Shown: positions 23,827 through 37,018 of the stretch, one piece after another
Position numbering within the stretch: the first letter of the stretch is position 1
How the letters are laid out: every line of letters starts with the position of its first letter
Assembly (NCBI GenBank): GCA_965153455.1
Contig: OZ234503.1
Location: 10,793,118 to 10,857,117 of the forward strand
Length of the DNA stretch: 64,000 bases
Source: Sphagnum compactum
Lineage: Eukaryota; Bryophyta; Sphagnopsida; Sphagnales
Direction: 5' to 3'
The notes under the pieces: model-generated
What the model saw: the letters and a program-made list of their open reading frames with translations, nothing else
What the model was told of the DNA's origin: nothing
The model's database searches: none
Program-made: the position numbers and the translations under genes

Positions 23827-26800
23827 CCTGGGTGAAAATCAAGACACACTCAGAATTTCAGGGCATGCCACAACAGTTCAAACTCTTCTTCTACTCACCC
23901 CACAAATAACTATGGTCCCTGAAAGTCTCTCTTCATCCAAGGCTCTATCTCACCTACACTGATATGGCTGAATTATTGAGATTCCACCCTGCTGAGCAAG
24001 GATATCAGTACCACTTAAATGCGGATGCAATACCTCTCACTAACACACTCCCACCATCAGGAAGCTAAAAATCTTACACTAACTATAGCCAGGATAGACA
24101 CAAACATTGCATGAATAAGCAACAATTTCAAGGTCTTGAACAATGTACTACAAATCTTCTCTATGACCAGTTAGGTTGAATTTTCGAACTAGTTACTCTG
24201 GACCTCATATAACTTTTTGCTTGAACTCTGATCTGCATTTCATGTGCTTTTGGCAAGGCTGACTTAGTTAATTTTCAACAATCCCTTGACATCAGACCTG
24301 TGTAAATGATTCTGGCATAACAAATACAGATTGCTTACCACAGGTGGCTTCAGTGAAGGGATCAGCTCTCAACCAACTTTTGCTGGTCTCTAAGTACGCC
24401 TTCACTAATGCATCCCCCACTGTTGAGCCTCTCAACGTCCTGCGCTTGTTGCACTAAAACTGCATCCACAACATACAAGCAAAATTAGTGTCCTTTCCAT
24501 GAGTAATATGATTCACAGCACAGCAATAATTTATGAATCAGCAACAACATGTATTGGTTTGGCATCACAGCTTGCAAAACTGCTGTAACATAATTAAAGA
24601 CACCATTTGTGCAAAGGACTTGTTTTATTTATATGTTGCCAAAAAAACCATAGAGATGCACAATTTCATTGACACAGTAAAGAGCACCCCCCCCTTTCCC
24701 ACCCCCACTTCAAAGTGAAGAAATGGGTCACAAAACACCATGAAGAGACATCTGAAGATTGCAGATAACACTCCAGTGTAACACCCTTTTTAAGGTAACC
24801 ATTGTCTCAATTCCAATGAAACCAAGACTAACATGACAAAAATGAGTGCAGTCCTAACCTTACAATATAAATGTCAGTCACAAAGTATCAAACAACTACC
24901 TGCAATAACTCCCCACTGACTTCATCAGCTCCCAATAGTGGACATAGATAAGTATACATAATCTGCCCAAAAATTCAAGCAAACAAGTACACAAAAAATC
25001 TGCATCTCGAATTCTATCAGATTTCCAGAAACGAAGGGAACACTTAGTTATCTATGTATTGACATAGTTAGTACAAAAAACAACAGTACCCTGATTCAAG
25101 CTGCAAAAAACTTGCACACCCATCATGTGGATTATAGAAGTTAGCAATGTCCTGAAAAAGAAATCATGATATGTCTGGCATTGCACTTACATGAAAAGGA
25201 AAAAGGGAGAGGGTGGAAGAGAATCACTCAGCAGGAATTCAATTCATAAGGTTCTGATTTAAAGTCATCCTAGCAGCACTAGGCCTGCAAAAAATGCCTT
25301 CACGGTGATCCTCAAACTGCCTAGAAAGTCAATTCCATCTGCTGATGATAGTTTGGTTTGGTAACAGAATGAATCAGACAAACGACTTGTTCCTCCACCA
25401 ACAATCATGATCACACAGGGAGTCATGCAGTAGCTCAGAGAACTTTCTCCACTGATCAAAAGAAAGAGTATTTGGGTAGATTAATGCAGTCCATACATAT
25501 AGGCCCAAAGGCTCATTTTCTGCAGAATCCTCAAAAAATTCTGTCCATATAAGCCACTCATTGAGGTTTGGAAGATAAGACAAAAACATATAGTTGTGAG
25601 GTAAAGTTTGAATAACTTAGTTTCATGCCTCTTTTTGTGCCCCATGATTATTGAGACCTGATGAATCTGCATATGTTGTAGGAAGCACGGAACAAAAGGA
25701 ACCCAAAACTTGGAAATTTGTGCAACCAAAAACTTGCATTCAGTTAATGAGCCACCAGATTCAAAATTCTGAAATGAAGCAAACTGATAGCATCAGATAG
25801 GGCTTAAGGAACAAGTGGAACATACACAAAGCAAGCAAATGCTCCAGCTGATCTGGAACAGGTGAAAGAATGCCTACTGCTGCAACTTCCACTCCCCACG
25901 TATGCACATGAAGTGTCTGTCTCTCTTTGTGCCTCCTTCCTCGCCCTGCCACCCCAGGGAACAAGTATCAAGGAAATAAGAAAATAAGCCATAGAAACCT
26001 TGGTGATCCCAAGGCTGCCCTCTCAGCCAAGAACTTGTCCCTTGGCAAAACCAAGCATCAGTTGATAAAGCCAACTCAATCTGGTATAAAGTATTAATAA
26101 ACATGATTGGTGTGGGTTCTTACTGGAAATTAGGGCAAGTTGTGCTACCTCAACCCAGCACTTAATACCAGGTTGGCCATGTGCATACCCATTTGTTCAA
26201 CCACAATATAAACATTGCCAGCCAACACTAGAGTAGTTGATGAAAAGATAAGCTCAAATTATCAAAGCCCCCATCATCTTCCCTTGCTAGAATGTTGGTG
26301 TTACGTTTGATCATTGCTACACTCACTGCATGCGATACTTACAAGGAGGGAAGTACTGCAGAAACCACTCTAGCATATATATTACCAAATGGTCATCCTG
26401 ATATACTTTGAATAAAGCATCTGCCAAGCAATGTACTAATGAGCTTGACAATAGGTACATGCTAATCTGAAGCCATGGTCAGATAAGCCACAGATTGACA
26501 CAAAACCACTTTATGCAGCAAAATGAAACAAAACCTCTTCGTTGAATGCAACCAAAGGAAAACAGGTTTGGTGAGATTATCAAGCTCCCAAAAATGGATC
26601 ATTCAAGAGCATTCATAGTTCCCACAACTCCAGACTATGAGGTCAATTTTCTTTGAGAGTTTTATACTCAACCCCACAAATGATCATCATTCAGGGAATA
26701 GCCAACCTGCTTACAATATGTGTGTTTGCGTGTGTGTCCATCTTCTACAATACTCTATACAAGGTCATGATTCTTTTCATGTGAAAAACACTAGAAACCT

Positions 26801-27457
26801 ACACTGGGAGTAGCAGTCAGTCAGTGAGTCACACAACTTGTTTGTTCAAGGTCCTCAAACAAGCAGGCTGGCTCATCAGCAGAATGGCTCTACCCCTTCT
26901 GGCAAAGTTCAAACCAACAACAGCTAAAATAGGAAACAGTTCCATGAAGGTCTCCAAAACTTGGAACTAAATAGTTCACATTAACACCTGGTGAACATTC
27001 CTCAAAATGTGTAAAGTGTAAACCCTAATACAACATCATGCTTGATGTGAAAAAGGCCATAAAACCCTACTACAGGGAGTGGGGCAGTCGTCACAGAACT
27101 TGTTTGTCCTCCTCAAAACAAACAAGCGGCTCATCGCATACTTGCTCCTCTGTTTCTTACGGACTAAGAGCTGAAAAATCAATGTCCTCTATGAACCCCA
27201 GCTATTTATCACCTCCGAACTTCTTCAGAATAATGGGCAACAAAAAGGAGACAAATGCTCATTACTGAGCTCTCCTCCTCCTCCTCCTCCTCCTTCAGGT
27301 GGTCTTTCACCTCTCGCAAATGCTGTGACCATGTGAAAACTAGCTCTCCTCTTGTACCCTTACTGCTACCAAACATTTCCGGAGTCCAACAAAAAGACAC
27401 CAAACCAAACCAAACCAAATAAACAAAAACACAGAGAAAAGTTCGAGTACTATTTAC
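23827..27457 (-). other. Probable intron/5' region of the 23.0-kb gene
   Basis: About 3.6 kb without a clear coding exon. A candidate short minus-strand exon at about 24339-24455 ends CACCTGTG|GTAAGC and could splice to the acceptor at 23827, but it is not open in the frame that joins the downstream ATG, so it would be untranslated. A degenerate direct duplication is visible at about 26800-26900 and 27065-27165 (both contain ACAACTTGTTTGT or AGAACTTGTTTGT and end near GGCTCATC). No other gene is recognised. Confidence 0.35.
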
Positions 27458-27790
27458 CTTACTTTGGCTGGTCGAAATCCTTTGCGACGACGGTGAGAAG
27501 CAAGCTCCACTCGGCTCTCTCTGGGTCTCTCTCGCTGTCTCTCTATCTCTCTCTCGCTCACTGCACTTTGGCTCGCGCGCTGCACAGAAGGGCCTTCAAA
27601 ACTCTCTCCTCAACGAGGGACAAGCAAGCTCCGGTGCTTTTGCCTTTTTGTCCTTAAGGGCTCCGGACCTTATTAAGGGCCTATGTATAGGCTAAAGCCC
27701 CCAGTACGAACGAGGAGGGGTGGTCGAGTTTGGCCTTGCATTGGGTCTGGCCCATGCATTTTAAAGGAATGGCCCCCAAACTATGGGCCT
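27458..27790 (-). promoter_or_regulatory. Candidate minus-strand promoter and first exon
   Basis: On the minus strand, TGGGCC-type site II motifs (for example near 27748 and 27784) are followed by TATACATA at 27689-27682. About 30 bases further on a GA-rich leader begins and ends at a donor, AAGTAAG|GTAAATA, at 27458. This looks like a plant promoter with an untranslated first exon, and the nearest minus-strand coding exon is at 23.0-23.8 kb. The link to that gene is inferred. Confidence 0.4.
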
Positions 27791-30700
27791 TTAAAATGGC
27801 CAGTAATTTCATGTTTTGCACTGGAGTAAAGTATAACAGGAACACCACCCATGTCCTTATTTATTTTGAGCATCTCCAGCGGTGCTCAGTATGTGACGAC
27901 CCTGCAAAAAAATACTTTTCACATCCAAGTTTAGTTATTTATTTTTCTTGCAAACCCCGCCCATAAAACTGAAACTGGGACAGCAAAAAGGGTGGGGAAC
28001 TACTAATAGCAAACCAACTGGACCAATCATTATGATCGGCCGATCAGAAACACTCACTCACCCGGAGTGAGTCAGATCATATTCATTACCTGCACTCTTT
28101 TTCTTTCTGCAGGTGCACACACCATTGCTACACCTTTTACCAGCCACCGCAAGCAAATCGTGCAACTATATTAGAGTTATCCGTAAAGCAAGGAAAACAC
28201 AGCACCAGAACCCTCAGTTTGGTCATACACAGGGTGAGATTCAAAAAAAAACCTGCAAAAAAAAAAGTACATTCGCATTCAAGGGAGGGCTGAAATTCAT
28301 TCAAAAAAACCCATCAATTTTTGTGCTAAACTGAGTTTCGTCCTGTCTTTCGTTTTTCCTGAGCGCATCCAATGCTCCTACCTGTACTCCAAACCTTGTG
28401 CATTAAATGCTAAATTTCAGCATTTCATACTGAGATTTATTTTTTTAATTCCTTACTTCGCAGATACCACTGAAAAGAGAGGATAGGGAGTAAAAGGAGG
28501 CCCAAAGACACCGTGAAGACACGGTTACTTTACAAATAACTCTACTACGCCAAACATGTGAGCCAAACCGCCACATTTTGACCTTTTTTCATCCAATTAT
28601 ACTCCGTAAGATCATACACTAAGCACCACGAGATGCTCTTAGACGATCTAACAATGTTTTGTTATTATCAAATCCATTGTGGTGTACAATTGTTAGTCAA
28701 TCCTCACCTCTAAACACAGAGAATGAGAAAGCATAACATGATACATTATCATAATTCAACCACTTTGGTTAATGATAATAGCCAAGCAATAAGAGTAATC
28801 AATTTTACTATGCAATAATAATGCCTTACACAAGTAGTGACAAATTATGTGCAAATTTACTAGCCCACATGACATGTATTTTGCCCAAATCAACATATTA
28901 TTTTATTTTATTTTTTAGAAAATTCTTTCTTACTTCATCCAAAGTGAATTGCGCAAGCCATCAATGAAGCTAGTGTGAAACTCAATAAAGGACTTAACAT
29001 TTGCTAACAATACATACAAATGCCCTCCAAGAGGGCCGGTAAATGACAATGATTTCTTTATTGGTCAACTATAGTTATTTTGGCCTAAGTGGTGTGACAT
29101 TTAAATTGGCCTTCGGCTTAATATTGTTTTTTTTTTTCTTTTTCATGTTTTTGGGTTGGGATTGGGGAATAATGAACATCCTATGTTGGATGTGCAAACA
29201 CTAATAGAAGCCCAAATAACGGGGTGTGAATGGAGATGCTTTTACAACATGACTCAACAAAGTAGCCCCTATAATTGAGCCCCTATCAATCTTTGGCATA
29301 TCCAAGGCCAATGTTAACTCCTCTCACATATAAACTTGAAAAGTGGATTGAATAAAATGATAGATCATTTAAACATTATCACTTGGGCCATTCATTATGG
29401 TTGACCAATCGAGAATAATCATTTTCTTTTGATGCCCGTCATTACAAGGAATTGTTAGCATGCATATATTTATCAACCCAAAGTAATTTTACATTTATTT
29501 GGGTGTAATATTTCATCCAAAAAATACATTTTAAAAGCCATTTTACTATTGGCATGGAGGATGTTCTTACCCATATTGTCAAGCACAAGCCAAATGTTAA
29601 AATGGGCTTAAACAGCTCAAACATAAGTAGATCACAAAGCCTAAAACTAGGGGAAAGGTCCTTACGCATATTCCTTAAGAGGGTGAAAATGGGAGAGATA
29701 TTCATGGATATAAGGTGGCTTCCACATACGTTAGGAAATGTATTCAAGTGCTACATAGACATTGAGTTATTGAAATAATAATTTAAGAAATTTTGCAAGT
29801 GATTCACAAACATTAGGTTGTTGAATGATTAATTCTTCACATCCTAAAGCAATTGGAGAAATTTTGTATTGAATTTTGGAGGGTTACCTTATGAAAAAAG
29901 GGACATTCCGTGTGTTGATTTGATATTAAGAATTTTTAAATATCAATGTGATGTATATAACACAAACATTTGTGAATGGGTTGTGCAATGGTATCAACAT
30001 AAGTATATTTAATGTTATACTAATTGCTATATGCAAATGATCACTAATATTAATGTAGAAAAATTTTCTCAAATTTTATGCATCTTGTTTTTTATATTAA
30101 ATTTTTTTCACCTTGTTCTTCGAGGTAATTTATTATTAACAAAACTAGAGGTGGAAAAACTAGATCCTTTTCTTAACCTACCTTTCTATTACATGGGGGC
30201 AAAAAATCATTTCATAACTTAATTTTCTTTTTTTGAAAAGAAATGAACAAAAAGGATAAAAGGTAGGGGTTAAACTTTAAATACATTTTTTTAACAAATA
30301 GATGTCAAACTCAAAAAAAAAAATCAATAACTCAAAACTTTAATACCAAAGGTGGAGAAAAATCCTTGTTGGTCATCCAACTTTTGTCAATATCGTGTTT
30401 TGAAGATTCCTTTCTCTTCTCCCACACTCTTCATAATCACAAGGAAAATTTGTTTGGATGTTTCCATTGCCTTATTTTATTCTTAGTTTGTTGCCTCTTA
30501 GGTGGAGATAACACTCACCTAGCACACCTGCCACTTTCTACATCATTAACATACCACACCTAGATGTTAAAAACTTCTAATTTGCACACACAAATTTGAA
30601 TGATTAACATCTTCACCTTATCACAATTCTTCAAACTTGACAACAATAACAAGGATTCATAACCAAAAAAACTAAATGTGAACTCGCTAATATGGGTATT

Positions 30701-31144
30701 GAAACTATTATCAAAACAACATGCATTTAATTAATTTCAGATTTTTAAAAAGTTAAAAAATAACCTTTTTTTTTGCGGATAGTTAACCAATTTCAAAATT
30801 GTAGATTGAATCTGGTGGTCAATAGGTTCAATGCATATATTCATTATCGATAGTTATTAAAAGAATCACATCAAAAGAGGCAAAGGTTAATTTGAATATT
30901 GTGTAGATCACAAATTATGCAAAAAATGAAATAAAATTAATACCTAGTGGTCACTAGGTGATTAAGAATGAAAAAGGAGGATTAAAAAATATATAGGCCA
31001 AAAATGATTTGAAGAATTTAAAACATTTTCAAAGTTAAAAAGGGCTTCAAATAATTTGAATATTGTGTAGACCACAAAAGCAAAATATGACATAGAATTA
31101 ATATTTGGTGTCACCAAGTGATAAAAAGTGAAAATGGATAACTC
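27791..31144. other. AT-rich desert without a supported gene
   Basis: The first part (27.8-28.6 kb) has moderate composition and the rest is strongly AT-rich. Open frames are short and have no domain. No RNA gene or complete transposon was recognised. Confidence 0.6.
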
Positions 31145-31236
31145 ATAACATAATACCAAACTTGTATGGTATTTCCTTTTTCTTTCCTAACCTTAATACC
31201 AAGTTATTATAGTATGAAATTAGGTATTTGAACATT

Positions 31237-31260
31237 AAATACCATACATGTATGGTATTT
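31237..31260. repeat. Perfect 24-bp palindrome
   Basis: The 12 bases AAATACCATACA are followed at once by their exact reverse complement. The flanks (31150-31290) carry several more AATACC/GGTATT motifs in both orientations. Confidence 0.9.
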
Positions 31261-31314
31261 GATACCAATGTTAATACCAATCAATGACCTTATATATTAT
31301 ACCAACATTACATA

Positions 31315-31399
31315 TTACACCTATTATTTAAGAATGGGAAGTAGGTTGTTACATCTATTTAAATAGGCGTAAAACCCTTCCCATTCTTCATAGGTGTAA
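31315..31399. repeat. 85-bp fold-back (imperfect palindrome)
   Basis: The left arm starts TTACACCTAT and continues AAGAATGGGAAG (31330-31341). The right arm has CTTCCCATTCTT (31377-31388) then ATAGGTGTAA. The centre is CTATTTAAATAG at 31355-31366. The arms pair over most of their length with small bulges. It may be a small MITE or a hairpin-forming sequence. Confidence 0.8.
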
Positions 31400-32320
31400 G
31401 ATCCTTTTCATTTTTGAAGAGTTAAACATAAGAACATTTCACCTCAAAATATATGTACGTTTTAAATTCACAATAATTTTCACCTTGTGCTTTATGATGG
31501 GTAAAGCCCATCAATGGTCAACATTCCCAAATTGTGAAGCCGAATTTTGTTGTGGCTGGCCACACCTTGGGGCTTACAATTTATTTTTCCATTTAATGTA
31601 TAACCAAATAAAAGCATATGAATGTACAACCATTTTCAAAATTTACAAACTAACTCAAAATGTAATGGACAATACAACCAAAATGAACACTCACTTTTTA
31701 AAAACTAAATGTATTGTTATAACGATCAAAACAAATCCCAAACACATGCACAATAGACTCTAATGCTACAACCAACCAAATGACATGTCTCAAAAAAATG
31801 TATTTACAAATGAAGAAAATTAATCGTTCGTATATTCACACCTAACAACAACTATCATTATCAAAGAATATTAAGTAAAGTAATTAAATCAATAATGTAG
31901 CTAACTTAGTGTTAAAAATTATTTTGTTAGATCAAAAAGTGGTGACTCCACTACTTAGTTAACAATTTATTATCATGAGAAGGAGATCAAGCTTTCACTA
32001 CAAATATGTAACCTCCTAGTTAAATTATAAAGATATTTTAACAAGTCGAATATTCTACATGATATCAAAATTGTTAGGTCATTAATGAATTCAACTCTTA
32101 AATATTTGCCTTTTTTTGGAAAGTTCACAAGTTTAATGAACTTTGCTCTTTGTTTGGTGCAAATTGGTTACATGTGGGCCTTTATTATGGTTCTTTAGAA
32201 TGTTTGATGAGTTACATTTTGGGTTTAAAATAAATTAAACATATGCCCTGGTTTTAATGAATTGATCCAAAAATTTTGATGTAATTGAAAAATGTTAGGT
32301 CAATTTTGTTTTTTATTAAT

Positions 32321-32569
32321 AATTCACAATTATATTCCAAGTTAAATCATTTATAGTCAATTTAATCTTTTTCAATTGTGACCTAATCTCCAATTATAAT
32401 ATTGCAAAATATGTCATTAGATAATAATGTTCAGATAAAAATAATAATTCACAATTATATTCCAAGTTAAATCATTTATAGTCAATTTAATCTTTTTCAA
32501 TTGTGACCTAATCTCCAATTATAATATTGCATAATATGTCATTAGATAATAATGTTCAGATAAAAATAA
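32321..32569 (+). repeat. Tandem duplication of a 125-bp unit
   Basis: Copy 1 (32321-32445) and copy 2 (32446-32569) both start AATTCACAATTATATTCCAA and end CAGATAAAAATAA. The only difference I noticed is A versus T in ATTGC(A/T)AAATATG-like sequence. This near-identity suggests a recent duplication. Confidence 0.95.
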
Positions 32570-35500
32570 CCAGCTTATAAATGTCAACAATTACAATGTT
32601 TGGTGTTTTAAATTTGAAAATATTATCATCCAAGAAAACATACGAGGCACACCCATCCTTGAGTGGTACCATTAAGAACCACTTTGCCAAAATTCAAATA
32701 ATGATGTACCCAATTCAATTTAATTAAAGAAATTTAATCTTTTTAAATTGTGGTTTTTATTATCGATTTGCATTGCATGAGCTTTGTGTTCCTCACTTAT
32801 GTATACACAATGGAAAAGTTGTAAACACCAACATAGGTTACACATGTAAGATATGTGTGTTCCTAACATGTTCTTAACATGTGTTTTTGAAAATTTTGGC
32901 CCCTTATCATTAAATGTCAAGTTATACCATTGTTTTTAAAAAATTAATTATTTTATCAATTATAATCACTAGTGTATGACCTGATTGAAACAAAAAAATG
33001 ATAATTATTACAATTTGTAAACATGAATGCAATGGCCTTTCAAGATCTCCTTATCATAAGCTTCAAAAAAGTTTGGTTGCTTTAAATCCATTATTTTATT
33101 TTTAAATTTTTTAAATTTGAAACCCTCCTACAAATTAAAAGCATAAGGGGAGAAAAAAAAACATGTTCCCTTTGTGTTCTTGAATAAAGGAACCCCAAAT
33201 GTTACTTTTAAAAAACTTTTGCCTTGACTACTACATTTGAAATACTAAAATTTATTTTTTGCAAATCCAATTGAAGTTTCAAATCCAACTCGACTTGCGT
33301 AATTTGTTGACACAAAAATTGAAATCAAAAGCTTTGTTTAAATGAATCCTACATTATCCCAAAATTGGATGGGTTTTAAAACTTTGGTAAGTGACTTCTA
33401 AATGGTACCACCCCAAGGATGGATTTGCCTTATGACAATATGTTGACCTTGTTAGTCCAACTTTACCTCAAATAGCTCAAGCATAAGCACATTTTCAACT
33501 CCTAATGCAAGAGTAAATACACTTGCATTTCAAGCCATTTGCAATGCAACTAGATGATCAATCTTATTGAAGAATCATGTTCACATTATCATAAACCTCA
33601 ATGAAGGATGATATCATAGGTTTCTTTGCTAGCATCTATGATCTCCTAGAAATCTTTGGTTATACTTTTTAAAAATGAACTTGGAAATTGAACGAAATAA
33701 TTGTGTGCATGTGTAGGTGTTTGTGTTCTTCAAGAAGATTTCCAACATAACATACATTCTTGCCCTCCTAGGAAAAATCGATCCAAATAAAGATATTATT
33801 GAATGAATGTTGGCATATTTCCTATCCAATTATGCTAGTATTTTTGTGCAAACCCTTGGAAGAGGAAATGTGATTCCAACATTTAATAAATTTTCAAGTC
33901 AACTTTTGTTGGATGAAAACCAACAAATGCTAAGAAATCATAAGCAACATGATGAAAAAACACTCCTACCCAAGTTCAGAAGCATCAACAGCAAACTTGA
34001 TTTTGAATCACATAACAAGTTGCATGTTTCCCAAAAAAACCAAACTTGTATTCCTTAACAAGATGATCCAACACACAAAGGGTGACAATTGGATCCCTAT
34101 GACTTTTGGGTATAAGGGCAACAAATTTACAATTGCAAAGATTTTTTGAATTTTTTTGTCAAATCATGAATGAATGAACATTAAGCTTGTGAAAACTTCG
34201 TGGTTCATCTAATTGAAATTAACAATTTATCATAGAATAAATGGCATGAAAATGATTCAATCACCAATGAACCCATTATAATCCTCTTCCAAGTTGTCGT
34301 ATTAACATTTTTAATTTAGACAAATGGAATTATTTACATGTGGATTCTAATGCTAGTTGACATGTAATTAGGAATAAAAAGGTCTTCAAAAGCTTGGAAC
34401 CTATTGTTCAAAATTTTGTAACTCAATAGTAATACGAGAAGTTTATTTGATTAGAAAAAATGTTCTATTAACTTCATGACTCCATTTCGATAAATAAAAT
34501 AATTATCATATATTTTTTATGTCTTATATTTATGTGTAAAAATCTTATTTCAATAGGCCAATTTATTGATTTTGGACACATTTTATTTTCAATATGTCAT
34601 AATGTTTCATTTTAAAAAATTGAACATAATGATTGGACGGCACAAATGGAACATTGAGGTTGGACTTTGTCATTTTTTACCGCATGCTCCAAAGTTAACA
34701 TTTAAAACATATATTAAGGATAAGACCTAGTTTTAACATCATTTTTTCACTCATTTGCACATGCATAATTTTACCTATTTGTTAAGAAATAACATGGTTA
34801 AAGGATTGCCATCCTTTCAACTAAATGATAACTTATGTGCATCTTGCAAAAAAAGTAACCAAAGTTTGGAGTGAGCACCACATCATAGTATAATCAACTT
34901 AATGTTGAACATTGTCCTTTTAAATTAAGAAGTGATGAATGGTGACCTTATTATTTAATTAGCAAATTCTTGTTTATTGTTATGAAAAGAACATTAGACC
35001 CTCCTTCCAAATGTAACCTCCTAGACTATAAAAAAACAAATAATGAATATTTCACTATAGCATAACAACATAAAGAAAAAGTTTTCAAACTTTCACAACA
35101 TAGAAAATTTGATAATCTTAATTTAATCAAGTCAAGCTTTGATTGATCTTGAAGTTTTATGGATTCAAAAAAATATAGATGAAACCCAAAAATAAAATAA
35201 AAATTCCATTCATCCTTTTTTGAAAAATATGATTACATCCACCAATGTTTAGTTCTTATAGTTAAGAAATAAATTAATTATATGTTGAAAATGTTGTATG
35301 ACATACACACATGAACCAACTTGCAAACATGGATTTGAAGTTTTAAATAATCCTTTGTATGGTTACCGATCGAAACAACCTTGGTTTTGCTCCCAAAAAA
35401 TTAAGGTTTATTTTTAATTGAATAATGTCATAGAGATGGTCATTATAAATACTTGCAACCCATTATGAAATGGAGCCTATTTCATGATCTAACTTCACAC

Positions 35501-35900
35501 TACAAATTTGACAAAATTTGATTATGTGTTTCAATTTAATTTTTCTTTGCAAAATTAGGGAAGATTTATGCAAATAAAAATAAACACATGTGTGCTTTCG
35601 TGCACACGATTATCAAGAAACCACCCAATAAAAGTGGCCTCCTAAAACACCCCAATAAAATAATTAACAACTTCATAATGCATAATCAAGTATTATATGT
35701 GCAAAAAAATCATAGAAATATTAGCATTTGCCCACAACAAATTCATTCAATTTTTAAAGGTTTTCTACATCTCCCTAAAATAACTCTCTAATTTTTCATA
35801 ATTAGTCATAATTTAGTTTTTAAGTCTTATAATCAAACTAAATTTAAGTAATTAGAAATATTTTAAACTATAAAAAAAAAACACACACACACTTTATGTA
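32570..35900. other. AT-rich desert without a supported gene
   Basis: More than 3 kb of strongly AT-rich sequence. Open frames are at most about 83 codons and show no domain. An (AC)n run at 35880-35891 marks the change to the higher-GC island. Confidence 0.6.
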
Positions 35901-36029
35901 CCTAGTACCTACCTGTGTTCAAAAACCATACCTCAGACGGCGCGTGCACCGTCCGATTTTGGATCCGAGACTTGCACTGGATTCAGGACGACGGCGTGCA
36001 TCATTGCCCTTCAGACCGTATCTGAATCC

Positions 36030-36039
36030 GACCGTTGGA
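36030..36039. promoter_or_regulatory. MSA-like motif (TCCAACGGTC on minus strand)
   Basis: GACCGTTGGA on the plus strand is the complement of TCCAACGGTC, which fits the M-phase-specific activator consensus YCYAACGGYY bound by three-repeat MYB factors of the cell cycle. It lies in the higher-GC presumed promoter about 1 kb upstream of the CENP-V-domain start codon. A ten-base motif can occur by chance. Confidence 0.35.
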
Positions 36040-36247
36040 TCTTCCGCTAGAAGGTAGCTTGTGTGACCGGATCTAGATGTATATCTGTGACGATGTTGTG
36101 CACAAGTGTGTGTGTACATTGAAGCTTTCATGGGCTTTCGGAACGACCGCTGTCCTCGTTTTCTGTCGGCAAGAAGTACACAAATCGAGCTCTACAGGCC
36201 AGGTAAATTTTTGTTCCAAGAGATTCAATCTCAAAAGCTGTGAAATT

Positions 36248-36280
36248 GGGTTTAGGGTTTAGGGTTTCGAGTTTAGGGTT
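36248..36280. promoter_or_regulatory. Telo-box cluster upstream of CENP-V-like gene
   Basis: GGGTTTAGGGTTTAGGG followed by GAGTTTAGGGTTT lies in the leader intron or promoter, just after a possible donor (GGCCAG|GTAAAT at about 36201). Confidence 0.6.
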
Positions 36281-37018
36281 TTTTTTCTTTCCCTTTTTCC
36301 CTTTCCTTAGGTTTTGATCCTGTTTTTTGGGTATGGATGGTTTTTGGTGGTCAAGTGGACAAACAAAGCTCTCACCTCATCAAAGTTGCAGAGTTTTGTT
36401 TTTGGTTGCAGAATACCCAAAAGCAGGTTAGCCCATCTCCCACACATACCCCCTTTTTCTCTCACTTTGCTTTGGGTGTTGGATATCAAAACCTCAGTAC
36501 AGAATTGGGGTTTTGTTTTGGGGTAAGTGGGAAGTTGTAGGGGTTTTTGGGACCTTTTTTCTAGGTTTGGAGTTTCAGAATCCTTTGTTTCCATCCATCT
36601 TGAATTTTTCTTATGTGATATAGCAAAGCCTTCTTGTTATGGGTATGTTCTCCAAAACTGCTTGTGAGGATGATACCTAGTCTCAAGTGCAATTTTCCTC
36701 CATCAAAATGGATCACATTTTGGGTTTTTGCTCCCTCTGGTTTCCTCATGTTTTGAGAGTTTTGTGTATGGATCAATCTCATTGTTTATGATTTTGTTGG
36801 AAATTTGAATATTGGAAGATGCAAAGAAAAATTATAATTGGAGACTGAAGCTCCACACTTGTGGATTCAACAAAGATTTTGCACAAAACTCACCACTGTC
36901 ATGAGAATTGGGCTGCTGTGACTTGTGAGTTTAGGATCCTCTCAAACACACACACAGATTTTTGAGATGAAATTTCTTTTTTGGATTTTACAGATACGTG
37001 AGGATTGAACTGGGTAGA

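Noticed and set aside
24339-24455. Candidate coding exon (LRGSTVGDALVKAYLETSKS) for the 23-kb gene
   Set aside because: The donor is good but the open frame does not join in phase with the downstream ATG exon (the joining frame has a TGA), so at most it is an untranslated exon.
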